64,000 bases of DNA. Source: Amphiprion ocellaris. Taxonomy: Eukaryota > Chordata > Actinopteri > Pomacentridae. The notes below the pieces were generated by a model. It did not search any database, was not told the origin of the DNA, and worked only from the letters and a program-made list of their open reading frames with translations. The position numbers and the translations under genes were made by a program. How positions within the stretch are numbered: the stretch's first letter is position 1; each line of letters starts with the position of its first letter. This document shows positions 1 to 12,771 of this stretch, in pieces. The stretch lies in the NCBI RefSeq assembly GCF_022539595.1, contig NC_072772.1, forward strand, positions 25,280,029 to 25,344,028, written 5' to 3'.

Positions 1-329
1 ATACGATACGTAGAAGAATGTCTCAAAACAGACTTGATTTAACTTCACAAATCTAACAAATCTAGACATATGAAGGCAGGGTTTCTTGCAACACTGATAT
101 ACTGCAGTATTTAATCTAAATATCCCTCAGATTTACATATTTCCTTTTAGTATCATGAATGTTTCTGAACAAGCTAATGTGAGCCCTTATTACTATTTCA
201 TGGGGACATTCTCCAAAACAAATCACAAGAGGAATACTGTAGCTATTATCATTATCATATAAGAAAAACAATTGTAATAATATATTATTAATAATGACGT
301 ATATATTAACTAGAATTTAGAAAAGCCTT

Positions 330-880
330 CATAATTATTCCGCCAAGGAACGCGGTGGAGTTATGTGATGATCAGCCTACATTTGTCCATCCATCTGTGC
401 GCAACAGTACTCAAAAACGAACTAATGGATTTGGATGAGATTGTCAGGGAAGGTCAGAAATGACACAAGGACCAACTGATTAGATTTTGGCAGTGATGCG
501 GTTTATAGTCTAGATCCACGGATTTGTGGATCATTGCGAAATAGCGGCATGGCGTCACTCTAGCATGACAACAAGTAAACACAACGTCAGCTGCCTGCTG
601 ACGATCACAATTGTGATCCTACTACAAATCCACCACTGTGGACTTATCGGGACTTAGGTGTTAGTGTGAGTGTGTTTGTCCTGCTTTAAGTTACTCTATT
701 GTTTTTAAGTTATTTTCTTGTTTTTTACTGTGAAGCACTTTGGTCACCCTTTGGGCTGTTGTAAAGGGCTACACAAATGATGATTGATTATCCCTCAGAA
801 ATGATACAAGGAACAATTGATTAAATTGTAGGGGTGTTTCTGAGTCCCATCAATTCCCGCTGCCTGCTACATATTTAGAT
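330..880. repeat. interspersed teleost-type repeat with LINE-like tail inside
   Basis: The sequence from about 330 (ccgccaaggaacgcggtgga) resembles a non-coding repeat I know from many fish genomes. At about 660-785 it seems interrupted by a stretch ending in 'gtgaagcactttggtcaccc ... gattgatta', which is like the 3' tail of L2-type retroposons. After it, 'cctcagaaatgatacaagga' repeats the earlier 'gtcagaaatgacacaaggac'. The family name is not assigned. Confidence 0.4.
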
Positions 881-2468
881 CACGTGATTCAGTATCTGTA
901 CATAACTTACACATGCGTGACACACGCCTGTGCTCAGTGCAAAGTCATTTTGTTTGATACATTGTTATTAAATGGACATATTCTATGTTGCCATGATTTC
1001 TGATCATCAATAACTAATAAACAAATGCTGCATTTATTTAAAAAAAAAAAAAGGCTGCATTTCTGACAATGCCATATGAGGGAATGAACATCTTTGGCGG
1101 AGTACTGCACACTCTGAGTGCTTTACTTGTTTATATAATTTGTTACTTGTAAATAGCTGTTGTTGAAAATGTGTATACCTTACACATATCAAACAACTTG
1201 ATGGTGTACCATTCACAACAACTTTATATATACTTTATACAATAACCAAAGTCCTGCTACACTATTGTCTACTAATGTGCAATAGGCACATCTATAATGC
1301 AACTCTAATGTCCGGACTTAACTTGTAGTGATTACTTTACATAAAAACATGATGTGTTGTGTTGTAATGATATTTAAGTTTAAAAAGGGAACGATGACTA
1401 GGTGGAAAAAAAAATGCTGTGCATGAATTTGCAAGGAAAGTTGGAACTGACTGCTTAGCCATTTCCAAGCCATTCCAAAATGCACAATAAGTTCAGGTGA
1501 GAATGGCAGGTGTTACACTATTCCCTTTACTCCAGTGAAGCACTCCGGCGACCCCTTTCAGACATGTAACTCTTTACACTAGTCTGATGGGAATTCAACA
1601 TCTCATGTCAAAATAAACTCAGTTCATTTCTATATTCTGTTTTACAGAACAACCTAACCAGGGCGGATCGAAAAACATTTCTACATTACTTTGAACATGT
1701 AACCAATCTAAAGTAATGCAGTCATGTTAAAGGACACGCAAGATGACAATGTAGGTCTACAATCAGGACAGTCTAGGAGGTTATACTGATCCCAGACATC
1801 ATTCAGAAGCTGCAGGTTTGACCGCAAAAAGGAATTGTTTTAGATTTCCTGTCATTAAATTATCCACCTGTTAAGGTGTTTTTAATTGCTTTATCCATCT
1901 GCATACATTTCATTTGCATGTTTCTTTGAACTGGGTAAATGGAGCATGGCGACAGACTAACTTAACACTAGCGTTACCTGTACCCTTTTTCTGGCTTCAT
2001 CTGACAGATTTTAGTAGAGAAGCAGACAGGAAAGTAGGGAGAAGAATGGGGAGGGAGACCTGCAGCAAAGGGTCGTGAGCTGCTGTGTTGGGGACTATAC
2101 CCCTTTCTATGGGTCGCCAATTCAACCAGTTGAGGTATCTGGGCGCCCTCCTGTACCTTTTTTAAGTTAACGCTCTCAGAAAAATTCTAGCAATACAGAG
2201 GTCTTGTGTGTGGCCAGTTTTTTTTCCTATTTCTTTCTAACATTTATGTCTGTTCACAGTCCTAAACACATCTGGCATAGAAAAATGAGCTATTTAACCA
2301 AAGCAGGAAGGCTTGTGTCAATGTATGCCTTACAGAGAAGGGCAGCACACTTTATTTTGCTTTAGCTGACATGTAGGTGCAATGCAATTATTTAAATGGT
2401 CATCAAAAGTGTTCATGCAAAAACAACTGCTATGATATTACTTTTGCAATGCGAAGAGATATGTATAC
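881..2468. other. presumed phf12 intron, no gene recognised
   Basis: No coding exon was seen on either strand. A poly-A run is at 1040-1051. The stretch 2040-2155 resembles a tRNA-derived-like fish repeat ('tatacccctttctatgggtc', 'ctgggcgccctcc') but is too diverged to classify. Confidence 0.4.
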
Positions 2469-3189
2469 CTGGAGAGGGTGACGATGACCCCAGCTTGGTC
2501 GAGTCGTGCTTCTGGTTGCCTTTAGGTGGTGTGTGTGAAGGGGAACTGCTGGCGACGGAGTACAATGGTTTTTCATCACTGCTCACAAACTCCTCCCGGA
2601 GCTCCTTTTGGCTCCTGTGGTTCTGCTGGCTGCTGTGAGTCCATATCGTGGGGGCAGTGGGGCAAATTTTCTGAGCACAGGCTTCTGTACTGCTCTCAGA
2701 CTCCTTTTTAACCATTTCTGTTCCTATGTGGTTTACCAGCCCAGAGGTAGGGGCTGAGTCTCGAGGTGTTGTACTAGGCTTCAGTCTGTGCTGCAGCTCA
2801 GCCTGCCTGCAGGAGTCTGAGGCACTGTTACAGTCTACAGGTCCATTGGCTTTGGGAGGCTGAATCTCTGCCAGTGGTCCATTGGATTTCCTACAATTCT
2901 GACAAGGTGTCATCCTACATTTACACACACCCAGCTCTGCTGGAGTGTCCCTGGAAAGAGAGGCCCCCTGGGGGTCATCGGGTGTACTACAAGGTTTTGA
3001 GCAGGGCTCAGGGGAGGAAGTCCTTCCTAAAGAGGCCTGAGTTTTCATGTCCTCTGATGGTAAGCGTGGTTTTGTACTAACTTTTTGCTCAGAGCCCCAC
3101 TCAGCTGACGATGCTGTGGATGAGGCCTTCTGCTTGATGGATAGGTGACGCATGATGCTGCACTGGAGTGCGATGACATCCTGAAGCCA
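2469..3189 (-). CDS. phf12: phf12 exon 9 (Ser-rich linker)
   Basis: It starts WLQDVIALQCSIMRHLSIKQ, which is conserved, and then runs through about 200 low-complexity residues rich in Ser, Pro, Lys and Gln. The frame is open until a GTATAC donor after SPSP. The donor implies at least one more exon left of this one; none was recognised at 1-2468. Confidence 0.9.
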
Positions 3190-6100
3190 CTGTTAAACAC
3201 AGCACAATTATGTTTTATCACTAAGACATCATCACGTCTATTTAGAAACCCTGTCTTAACTGAAAGACACATTTAGATCAGATGGAGAAACCGATATCTA
3301 CATTGCCTAGTGTGTAGAGTTAGGATGACAAAGAAGTTGTCTTAACTAGACTTATCACAATATTTCTTTTCAAGTAATATTCTAAAATCTTAAAGTTCGT
3401 ATGCTTCTTGTACAGCCAACCCAGAGTCAGTGAAATAAAAAGTTACTTATACTTTGTTATGACTCTGTTGTGGTTGTAGTGGACAGTGAAGTTAACTCAG
3501 CTTGAAGACCTTCCAAATAAATATTTTTGTTTTTTTAAAAATCTTTTGTTTTTCTGATAAACAGATCCACTTCATGTAATTATGTAATGAAATTAGACTA
3601 GCAATCAAACGCTGAAAAAGTTGAACTTTGACAAGAATCTACACTGACTTCACAGACATCTACAGTAAACACATTTGAACTGCACTGCTGTTATGAGACT
3701 GAGTCATAAAACATACAAGACCAAATTATGCCTACCTCCTGCTGCTCCACCTCTGTGGTGAGGTGCTTTGAGGAGTGATGGTCAGGAACGTCGCTACAAA
3801 CCAGTTCCAACTGACGCACCCCTGCAGGAAGCAACATAGGGGGAGGATTCTGGTACTGGGACTTGATGGCATCTGGCACCTGAGTAAAAACAAGGACTGT
3901 TAGTGATTTTATGAACTGTTTTAACATAATCTAATAACCCTGACCAAAAAGCTCATCTTTTATATTCATTGTGTTTCGATACCTTGTCAAGGGAGGTTAA
4001 AATCTGAGAGCGTTCATGTTCAAATGTAATTTTTTATGCAAGTTTACTACAAATAATTTAATTTTGCTGAGACATGAAGAGCCGCCTATACACCAGAAGA
4101 GTAAGTGCTTTGTTGCAGTGTTATGTTCTATCAACTTGAGCACTTAACCAAAGAAAACCCAACTACTGCTAATGCACAAGAATCCATTTTGATGTCGTGA
4201 ATCAATGTAAATGGTAAAAGATAAAAGTCTCCGGCTGTCTGCACGCATGCACTGAGCTAGTGCACCTTGATGGTCTTCTTGTTGTGCTGGTGAGCAGTGC
4301 GGCGGTTAGGTGCATTCTGCCGATGGACTCTACGTAGGAAGTCTAACTTGACCGCATGCTGGGACATCCTGTCTTGGAACTGGTCGAAGAGCTGACAGCG
4401 GCTGGACAGGCTTAGGCTCCTCTGATTCAGCTGTACAGCAGACAAACATGATGACAAACTAATCACTCTGTCAGAGAAAAAGAATGTGGTATGGAAAAAG
4501 TCTATTTATCTCTGAGCAAAGACTTATGACTAAAGACTCTTACCACTAAATGCTCAACATGGTTTGGACACATCCATTTGCCTGCAGGTAAAGCTGTGAG
4601 TGGAGGGTCCAGACAGTCCATGTGAAAGAGAAGAGGACAGTAATCACACTGGATCAGTGGAGCCAACCTGCAACTCCTGTCAGAGAAAATGCAAGGAAAT
4701 CAGTACATGATGTAAAGCATTTCACGTCTGGGTGTACCTCTGTGTACATAGTGGATTCTGATAGTTCTAACCTGTTGCATGAAAAGCAGACTTTGACTGG
4801 TAGAGGGACCAGACCATTAGGATCCAGTTCGTGTTGAGGTCTCCTGAATGGCTTCCCTAGCAGCTCTTCTTTCCTTCTTCGTTTACTGCTGCCTAGAATC
4901 CAAACAACATAGGAACACTTCAGGAACAAATCAACATCTATGTATCTCAGTTTTTATGTATCAAAAAGCTGAAATGCTCAACACCTTTCAGAACACAGAA
5001 CACATGTTAAAATAAGGTGCATTTTGCATAGCTTTCCTCATTTACTATTTGATTTGTAATTCATGGAGGTATATATTGCAGAAATACATCCTGAAGAGCC
5101 CATTCCCCCATATCTAAAATTCCTTAAGTACTTTTAACCGTTGAATACAATCTGAAATAAACAGAGCACAGTATCACAGTGAAAGTGACAGTGCTCAGTT
5201 TGGCTGACTGACCTGGCAGTGCAGTGGTGCAGGTGAGCTCGCTGGGCAGCTGAAACTGTGTGGGATTTCTCTCCATCGCAGCTGCTATTAGGAGCTGAAA
5301 GGGCCTCTTGAGAAGGCGTGGTGTCGGAGCAGATGGCATGGCACCCTCAAGTTCTGTGCCCTGAACTTCATCCTCAGGCTCTGCTGCCTCCTCCTCCCCA
5401 TCATTCTGCTCCTCTGATGGGGTCGGCGTGGATGAAGTGTTGGAGGTTGGCGTCCCAGGCCGGCTGCTCGGCCTGCTGCTGGTCCTGCGGTCCAAAAGGC
5501 GTACCTGGGCCACTCGCAGGCCAGGCCCTGCCGCTCCTGCCCCCGGAGGAAGACCATCGAGCCGCAGCGGGCCGGCGCTGAGCTCCAGCTCTACAGCCGG
5601 GGACACAGAGCACTTAGATGAGGATCTCTCTGGTAGGCCATTGGTCTGTTCAGACTTCTGCTCTCGCTTCTAGGAGCAGCAAACAAAAACCAAGACAGAT
5701 TTATCAGTCCACATAGCATACTGTTCTTTCCTAATTTCATCAATGAAAAGAATTTTGGTTAAGGACATGGTGCGTAGGACAGAAAATCCATCATTCACCT
5801 TTTTTCGAACATTGCAGCGATGACACATCCATTCGCCTGGAGGAAGCATTTCTTCACTCAGAGGTGGGTTACTGTGATAAGAGGATAAAACAAAATCATC
5901 AAAGAACAGACTGATGCTTAATGCTGGCAAATTAATTAACACTATAATTAACATGTGAGTATGCAGTCATCATGATATGATGTTTCATAATTATATTGTC
6001 TCATTTCACTCAAAGGAATCTTTTGGATTAATAAATGTTTTATTCCACATGCAAAAAATAAAAATCCATAAAACACTTTCCTCAGACTATAAGCAACTCA

Positions 6101-8614
6101 GCTAGTCAACTTAAGTTCTTCTCCCTACATCTAGTGGACTGTTAACTACACTGCAATGCAAAATACATACAATGATGTGAAAAGTAATGTCCATTTGATA
6201 TCTGCTCACACTTGACTTAAAATAGCTGAAACATTAATTAATGATCAAAAAATTCACCATTAAAGACTTAAAACATCCGAATCAACTGCAGATTACACTA
6301 ATAATTACACATTTACAGTTAAATGGCCATGGCCATTTTTAAATACTGCTTTCATAGTACAAGCATGCATGTGGCCAGTGGCTGAGAGAACAATGCGTCA
6401 GAGAGCAACATAACGGCAGATATACAACATGCAGGACATAACTAAAGCTGAACTATCATCCGCACCCTGAAATCTCCCTTTCACAAGCAATAATCATCAA
6501 AAGTCAACCTGTGCAAAACTCAGATTCATTAACATGACACTAAACAGCAAAGTGAGCTCCCTTTCCATTCCTTCCGGAGTGGTGGACCACCACAGTCAGA
6601 ACATTACCACTATAGTTACATAAACAGGGCTACAAACAAAACCATAACAAGAATACAATAAAAAAAAAAAAAACAAATGCATAGAAATATCTGTTTGATA
6701 ATGATCAAGTAGCCAAATTTGAACAAGTTTAGTACTGCAACCACTTATAACGCTACAACTAAAATTAAGACCGACAGTTGGACATGAAACAAATAAAAAT
6801 CACCACAGTCCCTGAACTGATGTGAGACAACTACAAGTTATACAAATAAAGCCATCCACAGGCTTTACCATATATGGACAAACCGCTTCTGTTTGCACGT
6901 TTCCAGGTGACAGTTTGAATGCAACTGTTTCAAATGCCAAAGGTAAAATATTCATGGAAGAAGATGTGCAGCCGAGTCGTGCTAAGCGGTACCGAACAAA
7001 TTCTACAGTGGGCCGAGCTCTGACATGTCCATAACAAACGATGTCTTGCCGCGACCCCGTCTTAGAAATTGACATAAAATTTCGTCTGTGCTATTCGTGA
7101 GCCCCCTTTGCTTTCAAATCTGAATTTTAAAGGTTGGTAAGATGGCGGTGAAACTGAAAAAATAGCAGGGAGGTCGCCATATTGTAAACAGAGGCAGACT
7201 CGACTCCATTTTTAGCAGCAGCGGCTCCACTGGCTGCAGCCACGGCAGGAGGGGAGAACCGACTGCAAGCTAATTCTAGCCTCTTTCACAGACAAGGCTA
7301 CACGTATACATTCCGTTCAAATCCACGTACGACTATTAATATAACTTTTCAATGACAGTAACGCATGAGTTCATGCTCACAATAAACTTTCTTAATAGAA
7401 GGCCAAGCGTGATGAACAAGACCCTACATATCTAACGGTACACATTGCCCTCAGAGTTAGGAAACATACCGGTATATTACTTCGAGTTGCTTGACAGAGA
7501 ATACATTAGACCTTGCTATGTTTGCTTAGCAAGCTCCAGTCAGTTAACATTAAATGTAAGGGTTATGCTGCTTTATACAACAATAATACCCAACATATAA
7601 CTTCGTGATATTTTATTTAATTCATGTGTATCGGGCGACATCGGCATGCAAGAAACTCCCCGGGAAACACTGCGAATTAATATTTCCTGCATTAAGTTAC
7701 ACACAGGGCTCACTACCGCCCTCCTCGGTTCACTTGTAATGGGAGAATACAATGTGAATACAAGGTAACCATCGACTGTTGGAAGCTGAAATTTCATTTA
7801 AATTGCCGGGGATTTGTGCTGCAAATATGTACTGAAAAAAATATCAAATGGAAAACTATAATCTTTTAAACCAGGTTTATGAGGAGCAGAATTTCATTTA
7901 CATGCTTCTCTGTAGCACCAAGTACAGCAAACTGGAAACAACCCTCAAATAAGTTAGCATTCATCGCTCTCAGTACAAGCTGCTAACGGAGCACTGACAT
8001 GCAATTGCTGATCTCTGAGCATTGTCTCTTCCAGTACCTACTGTAACTGAATCTTACCAGCACTGGAGGTGGAAAGCTGCAGGACAGTGGTCACAGCACA
8101 GAAGGTCTCCCCCTTCCCGGCAACTATCGCAGGTGTCGTGGTTAGTGGCCCTGCCGCTCCTCCGGACGTCTCTCACCAACTTCCGACTCCTCTTCTCTAC
8201 CTCCTCAGACTTTGGGGGCGCCAGCAGTGTTTGGATTTGCTGCAAAAGTTACCCAGCTGTTTAGTACAAGATAGCGGCTGCCATGTCTGATTGTGTGTCT
8301 ACACAGTTGTAAACGGTGTAGCTTTGTGCCCGCTGTGCTGTCTTATGTTAGGCTTAAAGAGAGCGGTAACATTAACTTGTGGCCTCCATTATCAACCCAA
8401 ACTATTGAGTTAGTTAGCTGAGCTAAGTACTAAATAGCAGGTTGTCGTGGTGATGATGGCGGCAATTTAAATTATGGGAAATACTTCATAGATATAGCAG
8501 TAAGAGGATATTTTACTAAATAACGGCCTTCGAGCATAGCAACCTCACCTCCATTAAGCCCCCAGAGGTATCCAAATCGTACACAATCGTCGGGGTCTCC
8601 ATTTTGTCCCACAT
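2469..8614 (-). CDS. phf12: PHD finger protein 12, 5' two-thirds of the gene (9 exons, 3' end outside window)
   Basis: PHF12 is a nuclear chromatin reader that links PHD fingers to the Sin3/HDAC corepressor. Joining nine exons at GT/AG sites gives an uninterrupted frame of about 687 codons starting MWDKMETPTIVYDLDTS. Exons (5' to 3'): 8614-8549, 8239-8058, 5871-5799, 5669-5213, 4892-4772, 4676-4544, 4430-4266, 3879-3736, 3189-2469. PHD finger 1 (about residues 59-104, CDSCREGGDLLCCDHCPAAF) spans the exon 2/3 junction. A conserved block RPFQLLIAAAMERNPTQFQL is in exon 4. PHD finger 2 (about 293-341) spans exons 5-6. Exon 9 is a serine-rich low-conservation linker and ends with a GTATAC donor. 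Human PHF12 is about 1000 residues and ends with an FHA-like region; those exons are absent here and presumably lie left of base 1. All phases agree, so the gene looks intact. The neighbour on the same strand is sez6. Confidence 0.95.
3736..3879 (-). CDS. phf12: phf12 exon 8
   Basis: It has 48 codons starting VPDAIKSQYQNPPPMLLPAG and ending TTEVEQQE. This is the conserved motif that precedes the variable linker of PHF12. The acceptor is ACTCAG and the donor GTAGGC. Confidence 0.93.
4266..4430 (-). CDS. phf12: phf12 exon 7
   Basis: It has 55 codons: LNQRSLSLSSRCQLFDQFQD and so on to NKKTIK. It corresponds to the PHF12 region after PHD2. The acceptor is GTACAG and the donor GTGCAC. Confidence 0.93.
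4544..4676 (-). CDS. phf12: phf12 exon 6 (PHD2 core)
   Basis: It encodes SCRLAPLIQCDYCPLLFHMD, CLDPPLTALPAGKWMCPNH and VEHLV, which carry the remaining zinc ligands of PHD finger 2. The donor is GTAAGA and phases match on both sides. Confidence 0.95.
4772..4892 (-). CDS. phf12: phf12 exon 5 (basic region, start of PHD2)
   Basis: It encodes SSKRRRKEELLGKPFRR, then HELDPNGLVPLPVKVCFSCN, where the first Cys pair of PHD finger 2 begins. The acceptor is TTCTAG and the donor GTTAGA. Confidence 0.94.
5213..5669 (-). CDS. phf12: phf12 exon 4 (acidic linker and conserved AMERNPTQFQLP block)
   Basis: The exon is 457 nt. It starts KREQKSEQTNG, passes through a Ser/Thr/Pro-rich stretch (SRPGTPTSNTSS) and an acidic stretch (DGEEEAAEPEDE), then reaches the highly conserved RPFQLLIAAAMERNPTQFQL and ends at ALP plus a split Gly codon. 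Confidence 0.95.
5799..5871 (-). CDS. phf12: phf12 exon 3 (second half of PHD1)
   Basis: It encodes NPPLSEEMLPPGEWMCHRC followed by NVRKK, completing PHD finger 1. The split Cys codon is completed by its first base, and the donor is GTGAAT. The 2.2-kb intron before it is the longest within the covered part. Confidence 0.95.
8058..8239 (-). CDS. phf12: phf12 exon 2 (basic N-terminal region and first half of PHD1)
   Basis: The acceptor is TTTTGCAG and the donor GTAAGA. The exon encodes QIQTLLAPPKSEEVEKRSRK, then RRSGRATNHD, then the first zinc ligands of PHD finger 1 up to the split codon after FHLQC. Confidence 0.95.
8549..8614 (-). CDS. phf12: phf12 exon 1 (start codon exon)
   Basis: It encodes 22 residues beginning MWDKMETPTIVYDLDTSGG and ends in GAG followed by a GTGAGG donor. 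The start is chosen because the whole N-terminus matches PHF12 proteins and the exon joins the next one in phase 0. Confidence 0.93.
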
Positions 8615-9239
8615 TCATCCAGTAGCAGACGTTGCAAAAGGAATTTGCGATACAAGTATATTGGGGTAAACAACAACGAGAGTAAATACTTAAACAAATG
8701 TCTTTTCCCAAATTGTTGTAACCAGCGGATGGCTGGCGAAGCGACGCTAGCTATCGTTAGCTGGCTAATGGAGCTAACTACGAAGGCAAGACGTCAACCA
8801 GTCAAGGTTGTGAAGCTAGCGGGCTCACTAGCTTCTGTTGTTGGCCCCAAAAAGACAACAAAAACCGAAGGGAGTCCCGGAATGAAAATGCTGGCTCTTT
8901 AGCACCGCTTTTAGGTACAAGTGCTGAGAATACATACAGTATTTAATATCAACAGACTGTTGCACTCAGCTGCAAAATCCATCTGCGGCCTAGCTGGCCA
9001 GCCATGATTCTTGTTTCTGCTCCTGCAAAAAGGAGCCTTGTAAATCTGCAAACCCCACCGCTCCCATTGTCAACAGAAGATGTAGCCAAAAATACAGGAG
9101 ACAATTCGGCGTGTCGTGGTCCAAAGCACGGTTTCCGATAGCGTCGGGAATGTATAATCCTCAAATCCAGTACTTGAGGATGCAAATTCGGTTGATGTTA
9201 TTGTTGTGAAAAAGGCTCTGCATCTACACTGGCTGCTAG

Positions 9240-9300
9240 CAACATCCTCAACCAGTTGGCGCAACCGCGAACCGTCGGACGCGCATGCGCATTGGAACGG
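9240..9300 (-). promoter_or_regulatory. candidate phf12 promoter core with NRF1-type palindrome and CCAAT box
   Basis: A GCGCATGCGC palindrome (9281-9290, the consensus bound by NRF1) is directly followed by ATTGG (CCAAT on the minus strand), in a locally CpG-richer stretch. It lies about 0.67 kb upstream of the phf12 start codon, a plausible distance if there is a longer 5' UTR. No TATA box was identified. This is inference from motif and position only. Confidence 0.5.
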
Positions 9301-9719
9301 ATATAGCTAATAAGGGAGATGCATACAGCGTAACAAGGAGCTACTGAGGTTGTGTGGACGGTAACCGGCTGCTGCTTTTGTTCTCGTCTCAGTCTGCCTA
9401 TAATGCTACACGTTACTACCGTTTAAATACTGTTGCTACTGGGAGCAGCACTATCTGCTGCTTGCATGAATGGCCCTGTTAACGAGCGTTACTGTTACTC
9501 TTAGCTATTAGCTGTTCCTTCTAAAGCTGTGGCACAGCGAGCTTCCGCTGCTCCGACAGCTGAGTTAAAACTACTGTCGCTAGCTACTCGTACTTCTACC
9601 AAAGTGTAACTAAAATAAATAAGACATCCTCTGAAAACAGTTTATAGCATATATACCTTAGATAGTAAATGAAAGCCAACGTAATGACATCCATGAATAG
9701 TAGTGCTTCTTTAGCCAAC

Positions 9720-9800
9720 AATGAATAGAATAGAATAGAATAGAACGTGCTTTATTGTCATTATACAGTGTATAACGAGATTGGAGAGCGTCTCATTTTT
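9720..9800 (-). repeat. retroposon 3' tail (GAATA repeat plus conserved tail)
   Basis: A short (agaat)n run is followed by 'acgtgctttattgtcattat' and 'ataacgagattggagagc'. The complement of this is the usual 3' end of a fish non-LTR retroposon (cattataataaagc-type tail, then a pentamer run), so the copy would be minus-strand and severely 5'-truncated. Confidence 0.5.
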
Positions 9801-10142
9801 CTCCAATTAACTGCTACTACTAATAAGAATAATAACAATCATAATAATAAAATGACCTCACACTGCAGTATGTTAGGCCTAGATAACTGAGGTATTGTAT
9901 TATTGTTCTTTGGTATTTTATAGTGCTACAGGTGGACAATTTCCTTATAACATGTTTCAGTCAGTTCAATAAAAGTTACAGAAAGTATAAAAAAATGCAA
10001 CAAAACTGAGAATACTCTGGTTTTGTCATAGTGAAATCTGGCAGTTTACTAGTAGAATAATGCACTGCTGAGATTTCACTCAGACTGCTAACAAGTTCCA
10101 ACATTGTTAATGAAAGTGGACACAGCTGTTAGCTGGGCACAG

Positions 10143-10188
<46 letters not shown>

Positions 10189-11010
10189 TTTATTAAACAA
10201 AAATGACTGAGTAGGCAGCTGGAAATAAACAACTTGAAGCATTCAAAGGATTTCCACTCTTTACAAGGAAAATGAGGGAAACACCACAACATAACAAAAT
10301 GGCTCCAAAAGCAGGGTCATCAGTGCAACTAAGAATAATGCAGCTAAATCTGGTGTACCTCACCTTGAGGACTTGAAGATGACAAAAATGTAATGTTTCA
10401 ACTAGTAGTGCAGCAGTGGTGTTGCACTAATGTCTCAACACTACTGTGTTTTCATTAGAAAGTACGGAGGTGTACTCTGATGAAGAAACCGGAATGTTGA
10501 AACATTAGTCTGTTTGCAGAGTTAAAGACTGTGAATTAATCTGTGTACTTTAAACCTGTTTCAACTGGAATAATGAACAATTAAAAGACATTTATACTTC
10601 AGTCTTGATAATGAATCCTTCAGATAATTAGTAAACAAACATCCAGTTCCTTGTGGAGTGCATCAAACTATTCCTACCTCAGAGACCAAAGTAAAAGGTA
10701 AAAGATTTAAATGCCAGCTGGCTGAAGTGATCCTTGCCTGTCTGATGGATGATGGGTAGTTTGTAGCCCTTGCCAGCAGAGGGAGGCACTGCTCCGTTCT
10801 GTTTCAGGAGTATGACCAAATGGATCCTAACATTTAGAAGTTTGCTCAAGCTAATGTGTGCAAAGAGCAGTAAACATGGGCACATTCATATATGTAATGT
10901 TGGTTTTACTTGAATTTCACATTTCCGGAACTCCCATTGTTATTAATCTCCACGTACTTGTGTCCAACCAAGCCCCAGCAGGTTTATTTTGTTTACATGT
11001 TGATCATAGA
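9801..11010. other. intergenic, no gene recognised
   Basis: It contains a (TA)n run at 10147-10185 and, at 10476-10517, a 'ctgatgaagaaaccggaatg' / 'gttgaaacattag' motif of the kind often found in fish retroelement debris. No supported coding sequence was seen. Confidence 0.4.
10147..10185. repeat. (TA)n microsatellite
   Basis: About 19 uninterrupted TA units. Confidence 0.95.
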
Positions 11011-11364
11011 AATCCATCCATTATTGATACAACGCTAAAACTTCATTAGGGTCATAGGGGGTTGGAGTATATCAAAGCTGACTGAGGGTGAAGGCAGGGG
11101 ACACCCTGGACAGGTCACCAGTCTATCAGGGCTACACATAGAGACAAACAATCACACTCACATGCACAACTGCGGATAATTTAGAATCACCATTTAGCCT
11201 CAGCATGTTTTTGGACTGTGGGAGGAAGCTGGAGAACCTGGAGAAAACCCACACATGCACAGGGAGAACATGGAAACTCCATGCAGTAAGATCCTGGGAA
11301 GGCGAACTGGGAAACTTCTAGCTGCAAGACAACAGTGCTAACCACCGAGCCACTGTGCAGCCCT
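11011..11364 (-). repeat. tRNA-like SINE, copy 1 (reverse orientation)
   Basis: Read on the minus strand it starts 'gggctgcacagtggctcggt', passes 'ttctccctgtgcatgtgtgg' and ends in a GGATGGAT tail. It is the same family as the copies at 12861 and 13611 but more diverged. Confidence 0.8.
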
Positions 11365-12771
11365 GATCTTAGAAATGTTGTTTAAAATAGACATTCTCAA
11401 TTTAAGACAGCTTTATGAATGAGGAGTCCAATGTCAGTCCAGTTTCACTATGAGCTTTGAAGGAACTGACCACAGAGCCTGTATATTGTAGTTTGCTGTT
11501 GATTGAAGTCGACTCCCTTTAAAAATGTTTGGTTTTCTTTTTCATCTCCTCTTTTGGATGTTTAAGCTTCAATGGATGTTCAAAGTTTGACACGTGAAAA
11601 CTGCTGTTTGCTTTAGCTGAAAGATTGTTTTGTGTTGTTTTTTTTTTTTTTTTGCTCACCTATAACCTGAGTTGGAGGTGTAGACCTCCATCATAATTCA
11701 CAACTACTTTGCAAACCAGTCCAGGTCCAGCAGACAACATACAGCACCAGTGCTTCCAAAAATCTTTCAGTGATGTAGGACATATCTATATTTCTAAGTT
11801 AAACTTTTGACATTACAATATTTGCATATTTTACACAGTAAATGTTCATTGAGGAAGAAGGTGTAGAAGTCATTTTAAGAACTGTTAACCAAGAAATGGT
11901 GTGAGTGATAGGAATGAGGGATTGAGTGTTTTATATGGAAATTAATAGTTAATTATCGTTCAAAGCAAAACATGTTTTACACATTTTCAACCATATCTAA
12001 TGGAGAACTTAAAAAAAAAATTCGACACAGGTCATCCTTTCTTAACCCACAGTTCTCATGTGATGGAGACCTGCAAGGCAGGTCAATGAGGTTTCCTACA
12101 TTTTAACACAGGAAATAAAACATCCTTAATAAATTTATTGTTTATTATTAACAAAAGGAAAAAATGCTGATATTTATTCATCATTAGGAGAAGAGGTTAA
12201 GATGTTTATCAATCCTTTATATGTGGGAGACAGGGGTGGATGGGTAATTAATTTCACAGTCACTATAAACTTCAACATAAATAAAAATGTTTTTGTTTTC
12301 CAGCAAAGTATTTTGAAAAGTATCATGTTTAAAGTGTTGTGTAATGAGAGGTCAACTTTTTACACAAAACAGGTCATGTCCTGCTCCCACCCATGCTTAG
12401 TTAGTCAAGCAATGAGGTTACTTACCTGCACATCAGGGGTCCATTTCACAAAGCAGGTTTAGTGAAAACTCTGAGTCTGTTAACCCTGAAATGAGGGAAA
12501 CTCTGAGTTTTCCGTTTCACAAAGGGCGGTAACTCAAATCAGAGAAAGAGGGGTAACTCTAGCCTGTTTCACAGAGAGAGGTAACTTAAGGTCTCAGTCA
12601 TTTACCGTAGTAACAGAATCTATGAATGTAACCTGGTGGGGACCAGGTTTTTCGCAGTAAACCTCGAGTTTCTCTGTCTCCGCCCTCTTTCAGCCACATA
12701 CGCTATTAGATTTCCTCATTATTCAGTCAGCAGGTGAGTTTTGGCGTAGCCTAGTTCTGCCATCTGTCAAA

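Noticed and set aside
1..2468. Search for the remaining phf12 exons (FHA-like region)
   Set aside because: No matching segments were seen; these exons are assumed to lie left of the window.
8472..8711. 79-codon minus-strand frame over phf12 exon 1
   Set aside because: It is in a different frame from MWDKMETPTIV, which joins exon 2 in phase.
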